Source: Desulfobulbaceae bacterium
Lineage (GTDB): Bacteria > Desulfobacterota > Desulfobulbia > Desulfobulbales > Desulfobulbaceae
Reading direction: 5' to 3'
DNA: 64,000 bases
Assembly: GCA_003508005.1 (NCBI GenBank)
Contig: DNUE01000034.1
Coordinates: forward strand, 1 to 64,000
The notes beneath the pieces were generated by a model, which worked only from the letters and a program-made list of their open reading frames with translations, did not search any database and was not told the origin of the DNA. Positions 1-8,105 of the stretch are shown here, piece by piece (within the stretch, counting starts at the first letter, position 1; the number at the start of each line of letters is the position of its first letter). The position numbers were made by a program, and so were the translations under genes.

Positions 1-195
1 CTGGCCCTGGGCGCCTGCCTGGGCGGCAACGGCACCCTGATCGGGGCCTCGGCCAACGTCATCGTCGTCGGCCTGGCGGAACGGCAGGGAAAAAAAATCA
101 CCTTTTTCCGCTTCTTCGCCTACGGCACGCCGATCATGCTGCTGACCGTGCTTATCTCGACAATCTATGTCTGGCTCCGGTACTACGTGTTCTGA
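1..195 (+). CDS. ArsB/NhaD-superfamily (ion transporter) permease, C-terminal fragment
   Basis: Frame 1 is open from the first base to a TGA at 193-195, giving 64 residues, so the gene starts outside the window. The visible part holds a GGNGTLIGASANVI stretch, typical of the second conserved half of ArsB/NhaD/CitM-type permeases. A final membrane helix (about residues 43-60) and a short WLRYYVF tail follow. A role in cation or anion export is inferred from the family only; the substrate cannot be told from the fragment. It precedes another antiporter of the same superfamily on the same strand, 128 bases downstream. Confidence 0.75.
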   Translation: MALGACLGGNGTLIGASANVIVVGLAERQGKKITFFRFFAYGTPIMLLTVLISTIYVWLRYYVF

Positions 196-225
196 ATTTT
201 GAATGGTGAAAAATTATCTAAATCC

Positions 226-293
226 GGGATGTATGTTGATCACCTCACCTTGTGGTTGGACGACAACATCCCTGTATAGGAGACACTGCTCCT
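226..293 (+). promoter_or_regulatory. Structured leader upstream of nhaD (possible cation-responsive element)
   Basis: Two hairpins are visible. GGGATGT (226-232) pairs with ACATCCC (266-272) around a 33-base loop. AGGAG (278-282) pairs with CTCCT (289-293) around a 6-base loop. The nhaD ribosome binding site follows at 311-323. The second hairpin contains an SD-like AGGAG. Known Na+ and Li+ riboswitches sit before antiporter genes, but I cannot match this to a specific class by eye. The hairpins are seen; a regulatory role is inference. Confidence 0.35.
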
Positions 294-323
294 GCTAAAA
301 CTCGTTTTCGAAAGGGAGGAAAG

Positions 324-1760
324 ATGAAACTTGTTCTTCAGATCATGGGCCTGACGGCAGCCTCGCTGCTTGGCCTGCCTGTCCTGGCCCTGGCCGCTGG
401 GGCCACTGAAACCACGCTGAATCTCACATCGCACTGGGTCGGCTATGCCGCTCTGGTGATCTTTGTCGTAGCCTACGCGCTGGTCATGGCCGAGGAGTTC
501 ACCCACCTGCGCAAGTCCAAGCCGGTTCTGCTGGCCGCGGGCCTTATCTGGGGGATGATCGCCTGGCTCTACGCGAGCAACGGCATGCCCCATGCCGCCG
601 AAGTCGCCGTCCGCCACAATGTCCTGGAGTACGCCGAGCTGATGCTCTTCCTCCTGGTGGCCATGACCTACATCAACGCCCTGGAGGAGCGGCTGGTCTT
701 CGAAACCTTGCGCGTGCGCCTGGTCTGCGGCGGGTTTTCCCTGCGCAAGCTGTTCTGGATCACTGGCCTTCTCGCCTTCTTCATTTCCCCGATCGCCGAC
801 AACCTGACCACCGCCCTGCTGATGTGCGCGGTGATCCTGGCCATCGGCCGGGACAACACCAAGTTCGTCTCGCTGGCCTGCATCAACGTCGTGGTCGGCG
901 CCAATGCCGGCGGCGCCTTCAGCCCCTTCGGCGACATCACCACCCTCATGGTCTGGCAGAAGGGCATTGTCGATTTCTGGGGCTTTTTCGCCCTGTTCAT
1001 CCCCTCGGTGGTGAACTGGCTGGTACCGGCCCTGATCATGAGCTTCGCGGTGCCCAATGCCCAGCCCACCGCCTGCGAGATGAACATCAAAATGAAAAGA
1101 GGGGCCTGGATCGTCATGGGCCTCTTCCTCCTCACCATCTGCACCGCAGTGAGCTTCCACAATTTCCTGCACCTGCCCCCCATGCTCGGCATGATGACCG
1201 GCCTGGCCTATCTCAAGATCTACGGCTTCTACCTCAAAAAAACCTGGGCCACCCGGGGCTCAGGCCGCAAAATCCGCTTCGATCCGGACAAGGCGCAGGA
1301 GGAACTCGGCGACACCGTGCCCTTTGACATATTCCGGAATATTGCCCGGGCCGAGTGGGACACCCTGATGTTTTTCTACGGCGTCATCCTCTGCGTCGGC
1401 GGCCTCGGTTTCATCGGCTATCTGGCCATGGCGTCGCACGTGATGTACACCGGCTGGGGCGCTACTCCTGCCAACATCATGGTCGGCATCCTCTCGGCCA
1501 TTGTCGACAACATTCCGGTCATGTTTGCCGTCCTGACCATGAACCCCGAAATGAGCCGGGGGCAATGGCTGCTGGTCACCCTCACCGCCGGCGTCGGCGG
1601 CAGCCTGCTGTCCATAGGTTCGGCGGCCGGGGTCGGACTTATGGGCCAGGCCAGGGGCATGTACACCTTTTTCTCCCATCTCAAATGGTCGTGGGCGATC
1701 GCCCTGGGCTATGTGGCCAGCATCTATGTCCACTTCCTGGTGAACGCCTCCAAATTCTAA
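324..1760 (+). CDS. nhaD: NhaD-type Na+/H+ antiporter
   Basis: This 478-residue protein is a polytopic inner-membrane antiporter of the NhaD family, which exchanges cytoplasmic Na+ (or Li+) for protons. A cleavable-looking N-terminal segment (residues 1-25, ending ALAAGA) is followed by about 11-12 hydrophobic helices. Family-like polar motifs are visible: SPIADNLTTALLM, NAGGAFSPFGDITTLMVW, SAIVDNIPVMFAVL and a late GGSLLSIGSAAGVGLMG. The conserved Asp-containing half-helices DNLTT and DNIP are the expected ion-binding positions. An upstream in-frame ATG exists at 252, but 324 is preferred because AAAGGGAGGAAAG lies directly in front of it and a signal-like segment begins there. The gene is followed by a strong hairpin terminator, so it looks monocistronic. 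Confidence 0.9.
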   Translation: MKLVLQIMGLTAASLLGLPVLALAAGATETTLNLTSHWVGYAALVIFVVAYALVMAEEFTHLRKSKPVLLAAGLIWGMIAWLYASNGMPHAAEVAVRHNVLEYAELMLFLLVAMTYINALEERLVFETLRVRLVCGGFSLRKLFWITGLLAFFISPIADNLTTALLMCAVILAIGRDNTKFVSLACINVVVGANAGGAFSPFGDITTLMVWQKGIVDFWGFFALFIPSVVNWLVPALIMSFAVPNAQPTACEMNIKMKRGAWIVMGLFLLTICTAVSFHNFLHLPPMLGMMTGLAYLKIYGFYLKKTWATRGSGRKIRFDPDKAQEELGDTVPFDIFRNIARAEWDTLMFFYGVILCVGGLGFIGYLAMASHVMYTGWGATPANIMVGILSAIVDNIPVMFAVLTMNPEMSRGQWLLVTLTAGVGGSLLSIGSAAGVGLMGQARGMYTFFSHLKWSWAIALGYVASIYVHFLVNASKF

Positions 1761-1783
1761 GCTTGCAGGACCTGAAGCTCCCG

Positions 1784-1810
1784 AAGCCCGGCGGCCTGGC
1801 CGCCGGGCTT
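1784..1810 (+). terminator. Rho-independent-like terminator after nhaD
   Basis: A perfect 12-bp stem, AAGCCCGGCGGC (1784-1795) with GCCGCCGGGCTT (1799-1810), has a 3-base loop and is followed by a short CTTC run. It lies 24 bases after the nhaD stop. The T-tract is weak. Confidence 0.7.
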
Positions 1811-1953
1811 CTTCAAATCCGGCACTGATCATAGATTGAGAATAAAAAGGACGAACTGCTGCCCTAACGCCGGTCCGCTGGTTTTGATGGCCGGTTTACG
1901 GCCCTAAGGAAATAAAGTCAGCCCGGAAGCAGCCGCGGGGCGTACCCGCCTCC

Positions 1954-2346
1954 TCACTGTTTTTTGGCCGAGCTGAACGCCTCGTGCCAGGCGATGGTGA
2001 TCTTCTCCAGCAATTCATCCAGTTCTATCGGCTTCATGCAGTATTCATTGGCGCCGCATTCAAGACCCTTGATTCCCGCCCCCATCGAGGCATGGCCGGT
2101 CAGCATGATCACGGTCATCCGGGGCCACTCTTTCTTGATCTCCTGCAGGCACTGAATGCCGTCCTTGCCGGCCAGCATGACGTCCAGGACAACGACATCC
2201 GGCCAGCCGCTACCGAGCACGACCATGGCCTCGTCGCAGTTCGTGGCGGTCCTTGCTTCGTACCCGCGGCGGACAAGCCGCTTGATGGTGGTTTCCAGGA
2301 AATCAGGCTCATCATCCACAAAAAGAATTTTCGGATTTTCCCCCAT
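1954..2346 (-). CDS. Receiver-only response regulator
   Basis: This 130-residue single receiver domain has no output domain. The acidic pair D11-D12, phospho-acceptor D55 (in VVVLDVML), T83 (MLTGHAS) and K105 (CMKPIEL) are all present, so it should accept phosphoryl groups. It starts one base after the stop of the PEP-synthase-like gene (AAC TGA T ATG), which implies translational coupling. It probably transmits a signal through protein contacts or a phosphorelay rather than by binding DNA. The nearest kinase on this strand is at 8106-9755; that pairing is inference. Confidence 0.9.
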   Translation of the reverse strand: MGENPKILFVDDEPDFLETTIKRLVRRGYEARTATNCDEAMVVLGSGWPDVVVLDVMLAGKDGIQCLQEIKKEWPRMTVIMLTGHASMGAGIKGLECGANEYCMKPIELDELLEKITIAWHEAFSSAKKQ

Positions 2347-2347
2347 A

Positions 2348-4906
2348 TCAGTTCTCCGCTGCCGGCGGCTCTTCCGGCTGCAAAATGGTTTCTTCGATAT
2401 CGGTCACGATTTTTTTCCGATACTGTTCCACCTTGACCTGTTCGTCCATGACCATATCGATCTGCCTGGTATGGATCAGCAGGTATCCAATAATCTTCAA
2501 ACGGGACTGAAGAAACGGCCCTGGCTTCTTTTCAATCCGGGCGGTAAGGGCGTCAACCTTCTGCTCCACCCGGAAACCGAACCTTTCCAGGATATCCTTC
2601 AGAAGCTGCACCCGGATATACCGGCGGTTCTCATCAGCGGCCCCACCTTTAAATTGAAAGCTGACATAATTTTCCGTCAGCAGGTGGCTCACATGGGCCT
2701 CGACCATGGCGAAATGATAACCCAGGCGGACGCTGACATTGCAGAAATTGCTGGAAACCAGGAAATAATTCCGGTTCGTCATGCCGGAACGGACCGACGG
2801 GTCCAGTTCGCGATTCATTGTGGACTGAAAGATGATGGAGCCGAATCCCCTGATACTTACCGGCGGCGGCCCCTCCCAGGGAATGGCGGTCATGCCCTCC
2901 CAGATTGCCAGCATGGGGGGGGAGACAATCTGCTCGATGCGGATGAATTTTTCATGCCGGTCATAGCCTTCAATGAAGCCGTCGTCAAGATCGATAACCC
3001 ACCATTGGAACGGGGTCTCCCCTACCAGCTGCTTGGCGGCCTTTTCATCGAAGCGGTACTTTGAGCCGAAGGAAAACATCTCGGACACACCCTTTTCATG
3101 ACAGAACCTGGTCAGGTCATGAAAAGTTTTGCAGGCGGACGGCCGGAAGTATAAGGATGCAGGGTCGGTGAGATTGAGCGGGGCGACAAGCTCCAGGACC
3201 TGTTCCAGCACCTTGTAGACCGGGCTGCCTTTCATCAGATCCGGCTGCGGTGCAGGCTCCCCGAGCAGCTCCTCCCTGCGGCCGGAAAGAACACGGCCAC
3301 CGGTTGCGTCCACAGTTATCACCTGGCCGTTTTCCAGTTTTCCGGCAACTCCGGGGATCCCGAACAGGGCGGGGATTCCGAACTCCCGGGAAACCGTCGC
3401 CAGGTGGGCTGCTACCTGCCCGGTTTCGCTGACCACGGCCACAGCCCTTGACAGCAGGGTTGCCCACTCCGGCAGCGGGTGTTCGACAACCAGGACCGCG
3501 CCTTTTGGGAACTGGAGGAGATCGAGACTTGCGCGGACGACATATACCGGGCCGGCAGCCACCCCGCGGCAGGCCGCCACGCCACCGGCAAACAGGGTGT
3601 CCTCTTCGCTGGGTCTGGGAGTCGTCAAAACGGCGGTCTCGACAATGGAAGCCTGGCCCAGCGGGCGGCTTTGCAGGAGAACAACAGCACCCTGTTGATT
3701 TATGGACCATTCGATGTCCTGCGGGCTGCCGAAATGCTCCTCCAGGCGCACCCCTATCCGGCACAGCTCCCCTGCCTGGTCATCGGACAGGATTTCCTTG
3801 TCCGCTCCCCGCCGCAACTTCAATGCCATGATGCCATACGGCGGTTCTCGTCGTACCTCGTAAATATCCGTATCAACCCGGCCGTCCACCACCTGCCCGG
3901 CCAGCCCCGGAACGGCACTGATGACCACATAAGGGCTTCGCGGGTCCGTGGGTGAGCGGGAATACATGACCCCCCCTACCTTGGCGTCCACCATCGCCAG
4001 GCAGCCGACGCACATGATAACGTCCTGGTGCCGGAAGCCGCGCTGCAGCCTGTAGACGATTGCCTGGCTCTTGTACATACCGGCCAGGATTTCCTTGTAG
4101 GTCTGGGCCATCATCTCTTCCTCGACATGCAGCTGGGTCCGGTACTGTCCGGCGAAGGAAGCGTTGCCGCTGTCTTCCCCCAGGGCGCTGGAGCGCATCG
4201 CCAGCAGCGGCTGCTCGCCCAGCCTTTCCGCCAGCCGGCGATAGGCGTCGTGCATCTGCCGGTCGAGGTCCTCCGGCATGGGCGCCATGGTGATCAGCCC
4301 GTGAATGGCGGCGCTTGTCCTGTACAGTTCCTCCAGGTTGTCGAGGTTGCAGATGGTCATCCGCCGGTTGATTTCATCCTGGAGGTTGTTGGCCGTGATA
4401 AAATGATTGGCGGCGGCGGCAGATATCACGAAGCCGTCCGGCACCGGCAGCCCGGCCCGGTTGGCGATTTCTCCCAGGTTGGCCATCTTTTCCCCGGCCT
4501 GATCGGCGGAACGCCGGTCGATCTGATTCATTTCCAGGATAAAAGGACCGCCGGCGATCACCGGCTGTGCGGCCAGAATGGCTTCCATGTTGTAGGAAAC
4601 CTCCCTGAATGCCTGAATCAGGCCGCCGTACCTGTTGTCGGAGAGTTCCTGCACCCGCTGGATCATTTTGTAGACCTGAAAACTCAGGGCGGTGCAGTGG
4701 CTGTGGACAAAGGTCATGCCGAAAGGACGGCCGCTGTTCAGGGCCTGCTCCATTTCCGCGATAAGTTCAAGGGCGTTGTTGTTCGCCGTGAGCAGGGATC
4801 GGAAAATTTTGTAATGTTCCTGAAAGGATCTTCGCAGGAGGGTTTCATCCCGTTGAGGAGGGGAGAGCCATTTCCCGAAAAAATTGCGAAAGCGCTGGAG
4901 AATCAT
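2348..4906 (-). CDS. PEP/pyruvate-binding and PEP-utilising swivelling-domain protein (PEP synthase-like)
   Basis: About 852 residues. An N-terminal helical region of about 110 residues precedes an ATP-grasp domain of PEP synthase/PPDK type. Visible signatures are MRSSALGEDSGNASFAGQY, GGVMYSRSPTDPRSPYVVIS and QDIEWSINQQGAVVLLQSRPL. A swivelling phosphohistidine domain follows, with the motif GQVAAHLATVSREFGIPAL carrying the catalytic His. The last 260 residues do not look like the PEP-binding TIM barrel of PEP synthase, so full synthase chemistry is doubtful. The frame opens further upstream with a TTG at 5023, but no ribosome binding site is seen there. ATG 4906 is chosen with modest confidence. 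The following receiver gene begins one base after its stop, linking it to signalling. Confidence 0.75.
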   Translation of the reverse strand: MILQRFRNFFGKWLSPPQRDETLLRRSFQEHYKIFRSLLTANNNALELIAEMEQALNSGRPFGMTFVHSHCTALSFQVYKMIQRVQELSDNRYGGLIQAFREVSYNMEAILAAQPVIAGGPFILEMNQIDRRSADQAGEKMANLGEIANRAGLPVPDGFVISAAAANHFITANNLQDEINRRMTICNLDNLEELYRTSAAIHGLITMAPMPEDLDRQMHDAYRRLAERLGEQPLLAMRSSALGEDSGNASFAGQYRTQLHVEEEMMAQTYKEILAGMYKSQAIVYRLQRGFRHQDVIMCVGCLAMVDAKVGGVMYSRSPTDPRSPYVVISAVPGLAGQVVDGRVDTDIYEVRREPPYGIMALKLRRGADKEILSDDQAGELCRIGVRLEEHFGSPQDIEWSINQQGAVVLLQSRPLGQASIVETAVLTTPRPSEEDTLFAGGVAACRGVAAGPVYVVRASLDLLQFPKGAVLVVEHPLPEWATLLSRAVAVVSETGQVAAHLATVSREFGIPALFGIPGVAGKLENGQVITVDATGGRVLSGRREELLGEPAPQPDLMKGSPVYKVLEQVLELVAPLNLTDPASLYFRPSACKTFHDLTRFCHEKGVSEMFSFGSKYRFDEKAAKQLVGETPFQWWVIDLDDGFIEGYDRHEKFIRIEQIVSPPMLAIWEGMTAIPWEGPPPVSIRGFGSIIFQSTMNRELDPSVRSGMTNRNYFLVSSNFCNVSVRLGYHFAMVEAHVSHLLTENYVSFQFKGGAADENRRYIRVQLLKDILERFGFRVEQKVDALTARIEKKPGPFLQSRLKIIGYLLIHTRQIDMVMDEQVKVEQYRKKIVTDIEETILQPEEPPAAEN

Positions 4907-5187
4907 GTTCAGGTCCGCTAAGCTGCCGTTTATTTCGGTTCCTTCAATTTTCAACCGGAGCTGAATCGAGCCATGGCAACATTTGTCCGCCGAGGGACGG
5001 GCAAGATGTCTGAACCAATACAATCATATCTCTATAGCATATTTTTGTTTCTCAAGCATAGTAATACATGGGGCTGCCTGGAGAAGCCCGCGCCCCTGCA
5101 TCCCCTGGGGAAGCCTTTCATTTTTCTGCGGATTCAGATGTATTTCCGGGGGCATTGATACAACCGGTACCCCCCAAGCGGCGGGAT

Positions 5188-5223
5188 TCCGGGAGGGAGG
5201 ACGGAGGCGCCTCCCTTCCCGGA
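5188..5223 (-). terminator. Hairpin downstream of the TSUP/membrane-protein operon
   Basis: TCCGGGAGGGAGG (5188-5200) pairs with CCTCCCTTCCCGGA (5210-5223) with one bulged base. It lies 20 bases beyond the stop of the minus-strand gene 5243-5929. No clear T-run follows on the minus strand, so it may be an attenuating or Rho-assisted structure. The rest of 4907-5242 has no gene that I can support. Confidence 0.5.
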
Positions 5224-5242
5224 TATTGTTATGCTGTTTTGA

Positions 5243-5929
5243 TCAGTGTTCCAGCTTCAGGCCCCAGCCCTCGAACATGAACAGGATGGCAAAGCCGAAC
5301 CAGAGGGTGTAGATCACGTAGCCGACCAGGGACACGGTGACAAGGAGCCACTTATCCTTGATGTTCTGCCCCTGGATGCCGAAATAGTTGTAGGCCGGCT
5401 CTACCGCCTTGGTCATGACGTTCTGGACGATCTTCGACTCCTTGAACTGCTCATGCTTGGTCAGGTTCTTCGCCATGATATCCAGGCCAGTCCACCAGTC
5501 ATAGGTCGCCTGCTTGCCGGCAAAGCCGTACTTGGCGTTCAGTTCCTGGTCGTTATTCTTGTACATGGCTTCGGCATCTTTCAGGACACCGGTCAGCACC
5601 GCCCCGAGATCACCCTGGACCTTCAGGGTGTCACCCTTCCGGTCCACGGCCATGCCATTGACCTGCAACATCTTGCCGAGACGCTCAGCGGCTGCTTCGC
5701 TTTTCGCCTTGAGTTCCATGCTCACGTCCTTCCCCTTGAACTCATCCACCTTTTTCTGGGTTTGCGGGATATAATAGGCCGAATTTTTTGAGATGGAATT
5801 ATACAGGCCATCCATAAAATTCAGCAGATTATGCCCTTGGAAGGACGGGGTCCAGAAAAATATGAAAACCGCGATAAAGCCTGCCATCATCCCCAGGCCC
5901 AGGTTGAATTCCCCTTTATGTGCAATCAT
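5243..5929 (-). CDS. Membrane protein with large extracytoplasmic domain, TSUP-permease companion
   Basis: 228 residues of no family I can name. A first membrane helix lies at residues 10-27 (LGMMAGFIAVFIFF) and a second at about 195-218 (WLLVTVSLVGYVIYTLWFG). Between them is a hydrophilic, mostly helical domain of about 165 residues, so it is probably exposed to the periplasm. The start has a strong ribosome binding site (AGGAGGTGAAAAC). Only 11 bases separate it from the upstream TSUP permease, which argues for one transcript and a shared job, perhaps as an accessory or sensing subunit. The topology is seen; the role is inferred. Confidence 0.75.
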   Translation of the reverse strand: MIAHKGEFNLGLGMMAGFIAVFIFFWTPSFQGHNLLNFMDGLYNSISKNSAYYIPQTQKKVDEFKGKDVSMELKAKSEAAAERLGKMLQVNGMAVDRKGDTLKVQGDLGAVLTGVLKDAEAMYKNNDQELNAKYGFAGKQATYDWWTGLDIMAKNLTKHEQFKESKIVQNVMTKAVEPAYNYFGIQGQNIKDKWLLVTVSLVGYVIYTLWFGFAILFMFEGWGLKLEH

Positions 5930-5940
5930 GTTTTCACCTC

Positions 5941-7245
5941 CTATACGTGGCCATGAGCGCCCACATCTTCACCCTTGAGCGCCCTGATATTTGAGAAAAA
6001 TGAATAAAACACCCAGATGGCGAAACAGCTGAGGACGAAAAAGAATATATACATGCCGACCTTGTCGAGCATCGCGCCGGTCGCGCTGCTCATGGAGATA
6101 TACCCCATCTTGCTCAGCTTGGCGGGGAGGGCGAAGGCGCGGTTGATGAAGCCGGCCGAGGTCGCCACGGCGTAGAAGCCGCGGATGGTGGGGCCGGTGA
6201 CGACCTTGGTCACCAGGGACCCGATCTGGATGCCGATAAGGGAGCCCAGCAGCATGCCCATGGCCAGGGTGTAGAAGATAAAGCCGTAGATTGCGTACTG
6301 GCCGAGGGCCGCGTAGCCGGCGGTGAAGATGATCTGAAAGATATCGGTGCCCACGGTGGTGGCGGAAGAAACGCCCAGCACGTAGACAAAAATCGGGAAG
6401 GTGAGGAAGCCGCCGCCGACACCCATGATGGCGGCAGCCAGCCCGACCAGCGCCCCGCTCAGCACCAGGAAAATCCAGGAAAGCCTGCGGCCGCCGGGGG
6501 TGACCCCCTCGTCAAAGGTCAGCATCGGCGGGATGTTCATGGCCTGCAGTTTCTGGGCAATGCCGACTATTTCCTCGCCCGCCGCTTTGGACTCTTTTCC
6601 GGCGGCCTTGTCGGCGGCGGCCTTTTTCCTTGTCTTGAAGAAATCAAGCAGGGCATAGAACGAGAGGAAGCCCAGCATGAAGACATACACGGTGGTGATG
6701 AACATGTCGCTCAGCACCGGGTTCATTTCATACAACTTGCGGTTGAGCATCCCGCCAACCGTTGCGCCGCCGATGGAGCCAACAAGAAAGACGACGGCCA
6801 GGCTCACGGAGACATTGCCGAGCTTGCGGTGGAGGACGCTGCCCATGATCGCCTTGGCGAAGATATGGAACAGGTCGGTACCCACGGCGAGAATGCCCTT
6901 GACGCCGACACTCATCAGCGCCGGGGCGATGATGAAGCCGCCGCCCGCCCCGATACACCCGGTAATCAGGCCGGCGGTCATCCCTACCGCGATGGACGCC
7001 AGGAAAATGGTTGTGGTGTAAAAGGCCGGGCTGTACGCGTTTTTCCCGCCCAGAATACTCGGCAGGGCCCCGGCTACCTCCTCGGCGAAGCAGATCCCGC
7101 CGAAGATGACCGGGATCAGCAGCAGCCCCAGCACCGCGAGCCGTTTCCGGCTCTGCAGGATCCGCTTTGAAGTGGAGATATCCCACTCCGCGTAGGCCCG
7201 CGCCCCTACCATCATCAATTCATACATCATTCTGCCAATCTTCAT
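5941..7245 (-). CDS. TSUP (TauE/SafE) family permease
   Basis: A 434-residue polytopic protein of the sulfite exporter TauE/SafE family, whose members move sulfite, sulfoacetate, thiosulfate or other small anions. It shows the two internally repeated glycine-rich motifs of the family: GCIGAGGGFIIAPAL in the first half and GVGGGFLTFPIF in the second. A cytoplasmic N-terminal segment of about 35 residues precedes the first helix. A charged linker (about residues 200-240, KTRKKAAADKAAGKES) joins the two halves. The ribosome binding site is AAGGAGGAGAAAAC. The sulfur-anion substrate is inferred from the family and the likely sulfur-metabolising host. The gene follows a receiver-only regulator and a sensor kinase on the same strand. 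Confidence 0.88.
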   Translation of the reverse strand: MKIGRMMYELMMVGARAYAEWDISTSKRILQSRKRLAVLGLLLIPVIFGGICFAEEVAGALPSILGGKNAYSPAFYTTTIFLASIAVGMTAGLITGCIGAGGGFIIAPALMSVGVKGILAVGTDLFHIFAKAIMGSVLHRKLGNVSVSLAVVFLVGSIGGATVGGMLNRKLYEMNPVLSDMFITTVYVFMLGFLSFYALLDFFKTRKKAAADKAAGKESKAAGEEIVGIAQKLQAMNIPPMLTFDEGVTPGGRRLSWIFLVLSGALVGLAAAIMGVGGGFLTFPIFVYVLGVSSATTVGTDIFQIIFTAGYAALGQYAIYGFIFYTLAMGMLLGSLIGIQIGSLVTKVVTGPTIRGFYAVATSAGFINRAFALPAKLSKMGYISMSSATGAMLDKVGMYIFFFVLSCFAIWVFYSFFSNIRALKGEDVGAHGHV

Positions 7246-7447
7246 GTTTGTTTTCTCCTCCTTGCTTGGTAATTCTTTAGTGACCGACCTGTTGTTCTTA
7301 TCTTGTTCCGGGGTTCCCGGTCGTCCATAATTCCCTGCGGCAGTTGCTTTGAAAACACTGTCCTATCCGCAACTTGTCCTCTTTTTCAGTCATTCTTTTC
7401 CTGATCTCCAGCACAAAGCGCCGGCAGCCCTGCCTCCCCTTGCATGG

Positions 7448-7882
7448 TTAGAATGGCCTGGCAAGGTCCTTCCTGATTTGCGCCTGGACGATCTTCTCCT
7501 CATGGAGAGCTTTTTTATTGTAGGCATCCTGAATTTTTTCAATAATCTTATCCAGTTCCATTGGTTTCATCAGGTAGTCGAAGGCGCCGAGCTTCATGCC
7601 CTCGATTCCTGATTCCACCGAGGCGTGCCCGGTCAGCATGATCGCCTCGACCAGAGGCTTGAGCCGCTTGATCTCCTTCAGGGTCTCGACCCCGTCCATG
7701 CCCGGCATCTTTACATCCAGCAGCACCACATCAAAATTTTCCTTCTTGATTTTCTCGATGGCGTCATACCCGCTCGTCACGCCGTCGCATTCAATGTTCT
7801 TTTTCTTCATTCTTTTTACAGTCATTTCCAGAAAATCCTTCTCGTCATCGACCACCAGCACTCTCATATCTTTCAATTCCAT
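7448..7882 (-). CDS. Receiver-only response regulator
   Basis: 144 residues consisting of one receiver domain with D12-D13, D56 (VVLLDVKMP), T84 (MLTGHAS) and K107 (LMKPMEL), plus a short charged C-terminal helix and no DNA-binding domain. ATG 7882 is chosen over an earlier in-frame start (7909) because AAGGAGGGG lies just before it. It sits between the sensor kinase (stop 8106) and the TSUP permease (start 7245). The 202-base gap before the permease has no further gene. The partner is probably the kinase at 8106-9755 (inference). Confidence 0.9.
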   Translation of the reverse strand: MELKDMRVLVVDDEKDFLEMTVKRMKKKNIECDGVTSGYDAIEKIKKENFDVVLLDVKMPGMDGVETLKEIKRLKPLVEAIMLTGHASVESGIEGMKLGAFDYLMKPMELDKIIEKIQDAYNKKALHEEKIVQAQIRKDLARPF

Positions 7883-8105
7883 GGTTTTTCCCCTCCTTTT
7901 GCCTTTCAATTATCGCCTTCAAACCGTTACTTTTTCACTTCTGATTTGCTCCTTACCCTCGTTCATGCTCCAGCCGCCATCGCAGCGGATGTCCCGTTAC
8001 CGCTTCCTGCCAACGGTCATCTCCTGAAAATCCCTCTCACCTCCACCAGCAGCAGCCGGGAGTCCATCATGATCGACTATCCTTTCGCCTCTTCTTTCCC
8101 TGTTC

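Noticed and set aside
8001..8040. TTGGCAGG-type sequence before the 7448 receiver as a sigma-54 promoter
   Set aside because: The GC at -12 is not at 10 bases from the GG, so the spacing fails.
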